Shown: piece after piece, positions 16,541 to 23,942 of the stretch
Position numbering within the stretch: the first letter of the stretch is position 1
How the letters are laid out: each line of letters starts with the position of its first letter
DNA from: JBGTBQ01 sp041749275
GTDB taxonomy: Bacteria > Acidobacteriota > Blastocatellia > Pyrinomonadales > Pyrinomonadaceae
Assembly: GCA_041749275.1 (NCBI GenBank)
Contig: JBGTBQ010000385.1
Location: 1-31,750, forward strand
Reading direction: 5' to 3'
Length of the DNA: 31,750 nucleotides
Made by a program: the position numbers and the translations under genes
Notes under the pieces: model-generated
Told to the model about the DNA's origin: nothing
What the model saw: only the letters and a program-made list of their open reading frames with translations
Databases searched by the model: none

Positions 16541-16647
16541 AAGGGATGAGGGCGGAGGGATAAGGGATGAAGTAAACTCAGGAACTTCATCCTCGAACTT
16601 TCATCCCTCACCCCTCATCCTTCATCCCTTCCTTCATCCCTTCCTTC
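16541..16647. repeat. AAGGGATGA/TCATCCCTT inverted repeat at the murF-mraY junction
   Basis: Left units AAGGGATGAGGG and AAGGGATGAAG (16541-16572) face right units CATCCCTCACCCCTCATCC and CATCCCTTCCTTCATCCC (16588-16640). The arms are close to perfect reverse complements over short words. The right arm lies inside murF and codes for its last residues. Confidence 0.75.
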
Positions 16648-18110
16648 AGCCTCTCTACAACCTTCTCCGTGTGCACGCCGCGCGAGCCTTTGACGAGAAC
16701 GAGGTCGCCCGGTCGGATAAAACTTGCGACTGCTTCGCCCGCCTCTTCCGCGGTCTCGAAGAACGCGGTCGCTTCTTCGGTCATGCCCGCCGCGCGCGCG
16801 CCTTCGACAAGCTCGCGCGCGTGCCCACGCACGCCCCAGACCACATCCACGCCGAGTCCGGCGATCTCACGCCCCGCCTCGCGGTGGAGCGCCGCCGACT
16901 CCGCGCCGAGTTCGAGCATCTCGCCCGCGACGACGATGCGCCGCTTTACCCCCTCGCCGCCCTGCGCCACCGCCTCCGACATGGCGAGCAGCGAGCGCGG
17001 GTTCGAGTTGTACGAGTCGTCTACGACCGTGAACCCCTCGGCGAAGTGCAAGACCTCGCCGCGCATCCGCGAAGGCGCCGCGGTAGCGAGCGCGCCGGCG
17101 ATGGCGTCCGGCTCGATGTCGAAGCAAGTGGCGACAGCCGCCGCCGCGAGCGCGTTCGACAGATTGTGACGACCGGGCATCGGCAGTTCGACTTGCGCCT
17201 CACCGAACGGCGTGCGAAGCACGAAGCGCGTCAGGCCAAGTCCCGCGCGCTCGATTTTGGTCGCGGTCACGTCCGCCGGGTGGTCAATGCCGTAGGTCAC
17301 GACGCGGCCTGCGTGTTTCTCGCGCATCGCGGCGACGAGCGCATCGTCCGCGTTCAAGACCGCCGTGCCGCCCGGCTTCAGCCCCTCGACGATCTGCGCC
17401 TTGCCGGCGGCAATCGCTTCAATCGAACCCATGAATTCGAGATGCACGGGCACGACCGTCAGTACCACGGCCACGTCGGGCGGGGCGACGAGGCAATGCC
17501 GCGCGATCTCGCCGGGCAGCGACATCCCCATTTCGAGGACAGCCACATCGAAGTCACTCGGCTGCGCTCCTCCGCTCTCCATTTGCAAGATGGAGAGCGC
17601 GACGCCCAGCTCGTTGTTGAAGTTCTTGCGACTCCGCAAGACCCTGCGCCCGCTCGCGGCGAGGACGTGCGCCGTCAAGTCCTTCGTCGTGGTCTTGCCC
17701 GCGCTGCCCGTGATGCCGACGACGGGGCCGCCCCACTTTCGCAGCACTCCGCGCGCGAGCATCTGCAACGCCTCAATCACGTCCTCGACCAGCAACAGGC
17801 GCTCGCCGAGAGCCTCAAGCTCAATATCGCCCTCGACCCGGCGGGTGCGCGCGACAGCCGCCGCCGCGCCGTGTTCTAAAGCTTCGGGGATGAAGCGGTG
17901 AGCGTCAGCCGCCGAAGTGTCTGTGAAGCAGTGCCGGCTTAAGTCCTCCGGCGAGAGGGCGAAGAACAGTTCGCCCGGCGCGCACGCGCGCGAGTCGAGA
18001 GCAAATCCAGATATTTCTTTGTCAAAGACCGTTGTGTCCGCCTCTGCCACGGTCATGGTGGTGGCGCCCATCAAAGCCGCCGCTTCATTCAGTTTCACGT
18101 CCGACCCCAT
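16608..18110 (-). CDS. murF: UDP-MurNAc-tripeptide D-alanyl-D-alanine ligase MurF
   Basis: MurF adds D-Ala-D-Ala to the tripeptide precursor, the last cytoplasmic step of the stem peptide. Up to 500 residues, slightly long. The ATP loop is GSAGKTTTK (135-143), followed by NFNNELGVALSIL, VLEMGMSLPGEIARH and in the C-terminal domain VVDDSYNSNPRSLLA, all typical of MurF. The ATG at 18110 has AAAGG directly against it, too close to work; a GTG four codons later (18098) has better spacing and would give MKLNEAA, a usual MurF start. Either is possible. The C-terminal tail (KEGMKEGMKDEG) is encoded by the junction repeat. murE, normally directly upstream, is missing. Confidence 0.95.
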   Translation of the reverse strand: MGSDVKLNEAAALMGATTMTVAEADTTVFDKEISGFALDSRACAPGELFFALSPEDLSRHCFTDTSAADAHRFIPEALEHGAAAAVARTRRVEGDIELEALGERLLLVEDVIEALQMLARGVLRKWGGPVVGITGSAGKTTTKDLTAHVLAASGRRVLRSRKNFNNELGVALSILQMESGGAQPSDFDVAVLEMGMSLPGEIARHCLVAPPDVAVVLTVVPVHLEFMGSIEAIAAGKAQIVEGLKPGGTAVLNADDALVAAMREKHAGRVVTYGIDHPADVTATKIERAGLGLTRFVLRTPFGEAQVELPMPGRHNLSNALAAAAVATCFDIEPDAIAGALATAAPSRMRGEVLHFAEGFTVVDDSYNSNPRSLLAMSEAVAQGGEGVKRRIVVAGEMLELGAESAALHREAGREIAGLGVDVVWGVRGHARELVEGARAAGMTEEATAFFETAEEAGEAVASFIRPGDLVLVKGSRGVHTEKVVERLKEGMKEGMKDEG

Positions 18111-18501
18111 CCTTTACACGCGAGATGCCTAACGCGGCCCACGCGCCGTTCGAGTCTGGAAGGCCGGTCGTCTCTCAACCCTTTTCCTTTCGCGCCTCGC
18201 GCCCCGTGGAAACAGTCTCCGCTGCCAAAGCTTCCGCTGAAAACTCCGGCGCGCGCGGCGTGGCACGCTCCGTCATTCTGCGCGTCGCGCGGTGACGCCG
18301 CAAACGGTCGCGGCAGCCCGCGACCCTGCGTCTGATCTCGTCTCCGTGATAGTCGTTCAACTGTGAAAGACCGACGGATATTCTGTGACTTTGCATTTGC
18401 ATTTTCCGGAATCAAAATTTCAAAGCTGCTCCGCGCGGGGGTTCTTCTTGCTCTCCGCGAAACACAAAGCACTTGCTTGAGCGTCTCTCGCTCCGACCTC
18501 T
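18111..18501. other. 390-base non-coding gap where murE is usually found
   Basis: No frame here gives a convincing protein. A 125-residue open frame on the minus strand (18095-18472) is Arg-rich, has no MurE motif and appears to be chance. The gap contains an 8-base perfect hairpin (18306-18325) and an AT-richer patch around 18380-18425. On the minus strand that patch reads TTGAAATTTTGATTCCGG and could hold a weak promoter for murF. I see no remnant of a Mur ligase. Confidence 0.6.
18306..18325 (-). terminator. Short perfect GC hairpin between ftsI and murF
   Basis: GGTCGCGG (18306-18313) and CCGCGACC (18318-18325) pair fully around a 4-base loop. There is only a weak T stretch beyond it on the minus strand. 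It could pause or partly terminate transcription between ftsI and murF, or protect the upstream message from decay. Confidence 0.4.
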
Positions 18502-20646
18502 TTAATCACTCCTGTCAAAATTGATGCGGACGACTTGGCCCGCCTTCACACTCTCGCCAGCGGCGGGGCTTTGACGGACGGCGCGGCCTTCGCCGCTCGC
18601 TTCGAGTTCGAGTCCAAGCTGATCGCAGATACGCGCCGCGTCGCGCACGCTCCGTCCGCGTAAATCCGGCATCAGCAACGCGCGCTCGGCGGCGGCGGCG
18701 GCGTATACGATCTCGCTCACCTCCCCACCGCGCCGCACGACCTCCGGCGGACTCACGCGCCCTTCGCCCTCGCCCGCCTCGTCCGCGATTTTCCGCGCCC
18801 GTGCGGTCGCCGCGAGAAGCCGCTCTTCTTCGGCGGCTGGCTGCTTCTTCATCTCGTCGTCCGGCCTTACGCTAAGGTACGGGAGAATCTGGTCGGCGAT
18901 CTCGCGGAAGATGGGCGCGGCCACGTCGCCACCGTGATAGGCGCCGATGGGTTCGTCAACCACCACGACGATGACGACCGAAGGATTCTCAACCGGCGCG
19001 AAACCCACGAACGACGCCACGTGCTTCGTCTTCGAATAGGCGCGCGTCTTCGGATCAATCTTCTGTGCCGTGCCGGTCTTGCCCGCCGCCGTGTAACCTT
19101 CGAGTTGCGCCCGCTTCGCCGTCCCCTTCAACGTCACCGACTCAAGCATCATCCTAATCTTGTGCGCCGTGTCGGCGCTCACGACGCGGTGCGACTCGAC
19201 CTCGGTCTTGCTTACGATCTTGCCATCGGCGTCGCGGATTTCGCGGACGAGGTGCGGCGCGATTCGCACGCCATCGTTCGCCAACGCGCCAAAGGCCGAC
19301 GCCATCTGCAACGGCGTCACGCCGATCTCCTGCCCGATGGCGATGGAGCCGATAGAGCTTTTCTGCCAGCGCGCGACGGGCCGCAGCAGGCCGGCTGTCT
19401 CGCCCGGAAGCTCGACGCCCGTCCGCGCGCCGAAGCCGAAGCGGCGAATGTAGTCGTACATCTTCGGGTCGCCGACACGCATCCCCAACTTAATCGCCGC
19501 GACGTTCGACGACTTCGCCATCGCCTCGGTCATCGTCAGCGTGCCGTAGGCCGTGTGGTCATGCACGACGCGCCCCGCCACGGTGATCGCGCCCATCTGG
19601 CAATCAATCTTCTCGTCCGGCTTTGCCAACCCCTCTTCGAGCGCGGCGGAGTGCGCGACGATCTTGAAGGTCGAGCCGGGTTCGTAGATATTTTGCAGCG
19701 CGTCGTTGGCGCGCGCCTGCTCGCCCTCTTTCCCGACGATGTTCGGATCAAAGGCGGGCGCATTGGCGAGCGCCAGAATCTCGCCCGTGCGCGGGTCGAG
19801 GACGATGGCCGTGCCCGACTTCGCGCGCGAGCGCTCGACCGCCGCCTTGATCGCCTGCTCCGCGCGAAACTGCACGACCTGATCTATCGTCAGCACGACC
19901 GACTGTCCGGGCCGCGGCTCAACGCTGAAGCTCTCATACACCTTGTGCCGCGCGTCGCCTTCGATGAGCAGCCGCCCGGCCTCGCCCGTGAGCGCCGCGT
20001 TGTGAAAATCCTCGACGCCGGCCATCCCCTTGTCGTCGAGACCGACGAAGCCGAGCACATACGCCGCCAACTCTCCATTCGGGTAGCGGCGCCGCGGCTC
20101 TTGGCGCGAGTGCACACCCTTGAGTTTCAACTCTTTGACGGCTCGACTCTGTTCCTCCGTCACCTTGCGCGCGACCCAGACAAAACTGCGCTTCGCCACC
20201 CGCGCCTGCCGCAAACGTGCGGCGAGCACCGCCGCGTCCAACTCCAGCACGCGGGCGAGCTTCCGGGCTGTGTCATCGAAATCTTCGACCTCGATGGGAA
20301 CAGCGAAGTAAGAATCCGCGTCAACGCTGCGGGCGAGTTCACGGCCCTCGCGGTCGAGGATCAGACCTCGCACGGGGCTGAGCGTCTCCTCGTCCGATTG
20401 CTGCGCCCGCGCGCGCGAAGCCAGCCACTCATGCCGCGCCGTCTGCAAATACGCGAGACGCACTCCGACCGCTAACATCCAGACGCAAAGAAAAACGGCG
20501 ACCGCTAACGCACGTCGCCGCGAAACATCGGGACGTATTGTCGCTCGTACAGCATAGCGTTCTGGCATGGCTGGCAACGGCCCTCTCAACCTGACTTGCG
20601 GGCGGATCGCTCCTTCCCGATGCCCACCTGACACTGTCAACGTCAT
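18502..20646 (-). CDS. ftsI: Septal transpeptidase FtsI (PBP3-type) with C-terminal PASTA domain
   Basis: FtsI is the class B penicillin-binding protein that cross-links septal peptidoglycan with FtsW. It has a basic cytoplasmic arm, one membrane helix at about 46-68, a dimerisation (pedestal) domain with SPVRGLILDREGRELA (90-105), and a transpeptidase domain. The active site is S325-TF-K328, the second motif S379-S-N381 and the third K523-T-G525. After the enzyme domain comes a charged linker and a PASTA domain (about 655-711: LMPDLRGRSVRDAARICDQ to QVVRINF). PASTA domains bind peptidoglycan or muropeptides and are best known from Gram-positive PBPs. The start is uncertain: ATG at 20646, or ATG at 20568 (MPERYAV), which has AGAGGG a little far upstream. 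It follows ftsL directly. Confidence 0.95.
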   Translation of the reverse strand: MTLTVSGGHREGAIRPQVRLRGPLPAMPERYAVRATIRPDVSRRRALAVAVFLCVWMLAVGVRLAYLQTARHEWLASRARAQQSDEETLSPVRGLILDREGRELARSVDADSYFAVPIEVEDFDDTARKLARVLELDAAVLAARLRQARVAKRSFVWVARKVTEEQSRAVKELKLKGVHSRQEPRRRYPNGELAAYVLGFVGLDDKGMAGVEDFHNAALTGEAGRLLIEGDARHKVYESFSVEPRPGQSVVLTIDQVVQFRAEQAIKAAVERSRAKSGTAIVLDPRTGEILALANAPAFDPNIVGKEGEQARANDALQNIYEPGSTFKIVAHSAALEEGLAKPDEKIDCQMGAITVAGRVVHDHTAYGTLTMTEAMAKSSNVAAIKLGMRVGDPKMYDYIRRFGFGARTGVELPGETAGLLRPVARWQKSSIGSIAIGQEIGVTPLQMASAFGALANDGVRIAPHLVREIRDADGKIVSKTEVESHRVVSADTAHKIRMMLESVTLKGTAKRAQLEGYTAAGKTGTAQKIDPKTRAYSKTKHVASFVGFAPVENPSVVIVVVVDEPIGAYHGGDVAAPIFREIADQILPYLSVRPDDEMKKQPAAEEERLLAATARARKIADEAGEGEGRVSPPEVVRRGGEVSEIVYAAAAAERALLMPDLRGRSVRDAARICDQLGLELEASGEGRAVRQSPAAGESVKAGQVVRINFDRSD

Positions 20647-20716
20647 TCAAAATCTCGCGCGCCCACCGCAAAAGTAACGGCAGCGGGCGCGCTACCGCGC
20701 TTGGACACTCTACAAA

Positions 20717-21112
20717 CTAACGGCGGAGGACGGCGCTGGCGGTCGTCGCGCCCATCAAAGTCCGCGTCTCCGAACGCGGCTCGTCGGCGCGTCCCCGCGC
20801 TTCGATCTGTGCCGCGCGCGCGGGCTGCAACCCCAGTCCACGCGCGGCGCGCTCAAGTTTCTCAGGTGATGAATGCTCTTCGAGCGCGACGCGCAAGCGC
20901 CGCTGTTCGTCAAGCAACGCTTCGCGCTCGCGTCGCAGCGCCTCGGTCTTGTAGCCGTACTCGAAGACGGCGATCTGCTGCCGCACAGCAAAGACGAACC
21001 CCGCGGCGAGCACGAGGCAGGCCGCGAGCAGGCGCACCTGCCGCCGCGCCGCGCGCGGGTCGCGCTCGCGCCGGACGTGAACGTTGATGCACTGCTGCGG
21101 TAGTCTTCTCAT
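20717..21112 (-). CDS. ftsL: FtsL-like division protein
   Basis: The 131-residue protein has a basic N-terminus (VRRERDPRAARRQ), one membrane helix at about 27-45 (LLAACLVLAAGFVFAV), and a charged helical region (TEALRREREALLDEQRRLRVALEEH) with the heptad pattern of a coiled coil. This is the FtsL/DivIC layout: a bitopic protein that forms a complex with FtsQ and FtsB-type partners in the periplasm and activates FtsW-FtsI. Sequence conservation in FtsL is low, so the call leans on its position between rsmH and ftsI and on its topology. The start codon at 21112 is an ATG. The C-terminal 25 residues are Arg/Thr/Ala-rich and not conserved. Confidence 0.88.
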   Translation of the reverse strand: MRRLPQQCINVHVRRERDPRAARRQVRLLAACLVLAAGFVFAVRQQIAVFEYGYKTEALRREREALLDEQRRLRVALEEHSSPEKLERAARGLGLQPARAAQIEARGRADEPRSETRTLMGATTASAVLRR

Positions 21113-21220
21113 CAGTATGTTGCCTCGGGCCGTTTGTCGAAAGGGATGGTGCGTCGGAAAGACTGAGAGTTGGGAGGAGAACGTGCGCGTTTACTTCTCA
21201 GTCCCGCCGGTCGGCGGCGT

Positions 21221-22177
21221 TTAAAGTTTCAAGCAGGCGCGCAGCTTGGCGCTTCGTGCGCGCGGATTCTCTTCCGTCTCCGTCACGGTCGGCACGAGGG
21301 GGCGCCGCGTCAGTAACTCGACGACTTTGCGCGCGCCGCACTCACAACGCGGCAGGCGCACATCACACTCGCATTGTCCGGCGAGCCGGCGCAGCGTTCG
21401 CTTCACAATGCGGTCTTCCAGCGAGTGAAAGCTGATGATTGCGAGGCGCCCGCCCGTCTGTAAAAGATCAACTGCTCGTTCGACGAATTCACCCAAACCT
21501 TCAAGCTCACGGTTGACGGCGATGCGGAGAGCCTGAAACGTCCGCGTCGCTGGGTGAATCCTCTCGCTCCGTTTGTGGCCGACGGCGCGCGCCACGAGTG
21601 AGGCCAACTCTCCGGTCGTCTTGACCGGCTCACCGCGCTCGCGCCTTTCAACGATCCAGCGTGCGATGCGGCGCGACTTGCGCTCCTCGCCGTACTCGTA
21701 GATGACGCGCGCGATCTCCTCTTCGGGGAGACGCGCCAGCAGTTCCGCCCCTGTCTCTTCGTCGCCCGATGCGTCCATCCGCATATCAAGCGGCGCGTCG
21801 TGGCGGAAACTGAAACCGCGCTCCGGCGTGTCAAATTGGAGCGACGAGACGCCGAGGTCGGCGAGGATGCCGCTCGCCTCCGCTTCGCCCGCCTCGCTTA
21901 TCACCCGCGCCAGCTCACGGTGGTTCGCATGCACCGCCCGGAAACGCGGGCCGAAGCGTGCGAGGCGTTCCCTAGCCAGCCGCAACGCCTCGCGGTCGCG
22001 GTCAATGCCGAGAACGCGCGTCTCAGGCGCGGCTTCGAGGATCGCTTCGCTGTGCCCGCCAAGACCGAGCGTCGCGTCCACGAACAGCCCGCCGCGCTCC
22101 GGCGCGAGCAGACGAACGGTCTCAAGTAACAACACGGGGCGATGGGGCGCGCCCGGCCCCCCTCCGGACTCCGCCAT
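21221..22177 (-). CDS. rsmH: 16S rRNA (cytosine-1402-N4) methyltransferase RsmH
   Basis: RsmH (MraW) methylates N4 of C1402 in the P-site of 16S rRNA, using S-adenosylmethionine. Motifs are HRPVLLLETVRLL at the start, the SAM loop FVDATLGLGGHSEAIL, VLGIDRDREAL, and the signature ADLGVSSLQFDTPERGFSF followed by DMRMD. Near the C-terminus ISFHSLEDRIVK is also diagnostic. The frame is open to a GTG at 22240; the ATG at 22177 was preferred because it places the conserved HxPVLL near residue 12, as in most homologues, with GGTGG just upstream. The longer form is possible. It is the second gene of the dcw operon, directly after mraZ. Confidence 0.95.
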   Translation of the reverse strand: MAESGGGPGAPHRPVLLLETVRLLAPERGGLFVDATLGLGGHSEAILEAAPETRVLGIDRDREALRLARERLARFGPRFRAVHANHRELARVISEAGEAEASGILADLGVSSLQFDTPERGFSFRHDAPLDMRMDASGDEETGAELLARLPEEEIARVIYEYGEERKSRRIARWIVERRERGEPVKTTGELASLVARAVGHKRSERIHPATRTFQALRIAVNRELEGLGEFVERAVDLLQTGGRLAIISFHSLEDRIVKRTLRRLAGQCECDVRLPRCECGARKVVELLTRRPLVPTVTETEENPRARSAKLRACLKL

Positions 22178-22311
22178 TACCACCGCCCCGTGGTCTCGTA
22201 GAGCAGCGACGCTCGTTGGGTGACGGTCAGCGGGCTGCACAGCCCCCGAACCGCGTGCATCTTTTCGGCTCCAGAATTGCCAGCCATCACCCTTATCGCG
22301 CTCCCCGCTCT

Positions 22312-22752
22312 TTAGATTCCGAGCCGCGCCATCGCGGCCTCATCCTCTTCAGTGTAGGGGTCTGAGAGAAGTCGCCGCTCGAACCGCTCCAACTCCCAGA
22401 CTTCCACGTATGTCAAATATCCGAGTACGGCCACGTCGCCCATGACGCCCGCCGATTTCCTGAGCAGCGGGTGGATCAACACCCGCCCCTGTGCGTCCAT
22501 CGCCGCCTGCTGCCCGTAGTAGTTCGTGCTATCAAGAAATCTGCGTCTCGCCGGCTCCATCGAAGGTACAAGATTGAGCCGCTGCTCTATTGACTCCCAC
22601 TCCGGTAAGGGGTAGATTCTCGCGCAGTCTCCGTTCAGGCTCGTAACATAAAACTCTATGCCGTATTTGTCCTCTATATATCTACGGAACGCGGTCGGCA
22701 CCTTCAACCGCCCCTTTTCATCCATTCGCGCCGTGTAATTTCCTCTCAACAT
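22312..22752 (-). CDS. mraZ: Transcriptional regulator MraZ
   Basis: MraZ is a ring-forming DNA-binding protein of the SpoVT/AbrB fold that represses its own dcw operon. With the ATG at 22752 it has 146 residues, the usual length, and the normal start MLRGNYTARMDEKGRLKVP. The two AbrB-type half-domains each carry a D-x-x-GR motif: DEKGR at 11-15 and DAQGR in the second half, followed by IHPLLRKSAG. An ATG nine codons upstream (22779) is in frame; neither start has a clear ribosome-binding site, so the choice rests on family N-termini. Three tandem GTGG repeats and a promoter lie 85-150 bases upstream, so autoregulation is expected. Confidence 0.95.
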   Translation of the reverse strand: MLRGNYTARMDEKGRLKVPTAFRRYIEDKYGIEFYVTSLNGDCARIYPLPEWESIEQRLNLVPSMEPARRRFLDSTNYYGQQAAMDAQGRVLIHPLLRKSAGVMGDVAVLGYLTYVEVWELERFERRLLSDPYTEEDEAAMARLGI

Positions 22753-22837
22753 GGGAGTTGCGGCGGATTCAAGGAGCATGGACTGCTTAAAACTTAAAGT
22801 GAAACTCTAAACAATGTCGGCAACCTGCTCTTAGTAG

Positions 22838-22862
22838 CCCACTTTTAGCCACTTTTGACCAC
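22838..22862 (-). promoter_or_regulatory. MraZ operator: three GTGG repeats at 10-bp spacing
   Basis: On the minus strand GTGG occurs at 22862-22859, 22852-22849 and 22842-22839 (the last as GTGGG), each separated by six mostly A-rich bases (TCAAAA, CTAAAA). E. coli and Mycoplasma MraZ bind just such repeats, TGGG-type words with one repeat per helical turn. Here they begin right after the -10 box, so bound MraZ would block transcription initiation. Confidence 0.85.
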
Positions 22863-22871
22863 CTGTGGCGC

Positions 22872-22901
22872 ATAGTACGCTTGTCTTTACAAGAGTGTCA
22901 A
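22872..22901 (-). promoter_or_regulatory. Sigma70-type promoter of the dcw operon
   Basis: Reading the minus strand, a consensus -35 box TTGACA (22901-22896) is followed after 18 bases by TACTAT (22877-22872), a good -10 box. Transcription would start near 22865, giving mraZ a leader of about 110 bases. The position just upstream of the MraZ repeats supports it. Confidence 0.8.
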
Positions 22902-23052
22902 GAACAAAAACGCAGTCAAATCGAGATTTTTAAGCACGATTTGGTGTACTCGCCTTAAGCCACCACATAGCCAAGCGCCGAGGCTTCCTGTATAGTTGCC
23001 CGCCAAGCTCGTATAAATAAGTAGACAGAAGCCTTGACTGACTAAACCGCGG

Positions 23053-23847
23053 ATGAATCTCGGCGAAACCCTTCTGTTTGGCGGCATCGTGGCGCTGGCT
23101 AATGTTCTGGGCGGGCTGCTGCTGACACGTCCCGGCGCGCCGGTTCGTAACACGCAACTCCTCAGATATTTGGTGGCGCTGGGAGCCGGGTTTATGCTGG
23201 CGGCGATTTTCATAGAGATTGTTCCCGAATCGGTCAGAATCTGGGCCGGGCGCGCGGGGCCGGGAAGCGACGGCGCGGCGCGGGGCGCATTGAGCGCGAT
23301 GATGCTGCTTCTGGGCGGTTATCTCCTGATTCATTTCTTCGAGCACACCATCGCCCCGCATTTCCATTTCGGCGCGGAGACGCATCCGGAAGCCGTCGTG
23401 CGCCCGTCGGCGGCCTACACGGCTATCGGAGGGCTTTCGATCCACACTTTCTTCGACGGCGCGTCCGTAGCCGCCGCCTTCGCGGTTGATCGGAAGGTCG
23501 GGTTTCTCTTCTTCATCGCGGTGCTGCTGCACAAGGTGCCCGAAGGGTTTACGGCGGCTTCGATCATGCTGGCGTCGGGGCGCACGGCGCGGCAGGCGCT
23601 GCGGGCGACGCTCTTCATCGGCGCGGCGACGCTGGTCGGCGTGTTGAGCGTGGTGCTGCTTCAGACGCAGTTGGAGGAGGCGGTCGTCTACGCGCTTCCC
23701 TTTTCGGCGGGCGTGACGCTCTACGTCGCGGCGAGCGATTTGATCCCGGAGGTCAATCATCTGGAGGAGAAAAACCCGGTCGTGTCGCTCGTGGTCTTCG
23801 TCGGCGTTGCGCTCTTCTACGCATTACACGTGCTGATCGAAGGTTGA
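23053..23847 (+). CDS. ZIP-family divalent metal transporter
   Basis: This 264-residue protein is a ZIP permease, which carries zinc or other divalent metals into the cytoplasm. It has about eight hydrophobic helices. The two metal-site helices are clear: SIHTFFDGASVA (H131, D135) and LLHKVPEGFTAAS (H160 and E164). A loop with H98, H103, H105 and H111 between helices 3 and 4 may collect metal. The start ATG at 23053 gives a typical short N-terminus (MNLGETLLFGG); the ribosome-binding site is weak. It is divergent from mraZ. A -10-like TATAAA is at 23012-23017, but its -35 box is poor. Which metal it carries cannot be told from the sequence. Confidence 0.92.
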   Translation: MNLGETLLFGGIVALANVLGGLLLTRPGAPVRNTQLLRYLVALGAGFMLAAIFIEIVPESVRIWAGRAGPGSDGAARGALSAMMLLLGGYLLIHFFEHTIAPHFHFGAETHPEAVVRPSAAYTAIGGLSIHTFFDGASVAAAFAVDRKVGFLFFIAVLLHKVPEGFTAASIMLASGRTARQALRATLFIGAATLVGVLSVVLLQTQLEEAVVYALPFSAGVTLYVAASDLIPEVNHLEEKNPVVSLVVFVGVALFYALHVLIEG

Positions 23848-23942
23848 TACGGCAACGGCGAGGCGTGAGAAGTGTGTGCGGGGCGAACAGTTTTGGTGAT
23901 ATTTTCGTTTTATCTTTTTGCTGAAATCATTTTGAAGTATTG

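Noticed and set aside
18095..18472. 125-residue minus-strand frame in the ftsI-murF gap as a murE remnant
   Set aside because: No Mur ligase motif (no GTxGKT/S loop, no DNPR) is visible and the residue composition looks random.
18934..20475. 513-residue open frame on the plus strand antisense to ftsI
   Set aside because: It is a shadow of ftsI in GC-rich DNA: Arg/His/Asp-rich, no domain, while the opposite strand has intact FtsI motifs. The same holds for long antisense frames at 13873-15075, 16671-17879, 9974-11194 and 11664-12827.
22930..23760. 276-residue minus-strand frame opposite the ZIP transporter
   Set aside because: Its composition (Arg, His, Gln) is that of an antisense shadow of a membrane protein; the plus strand shows metal-site motifs.
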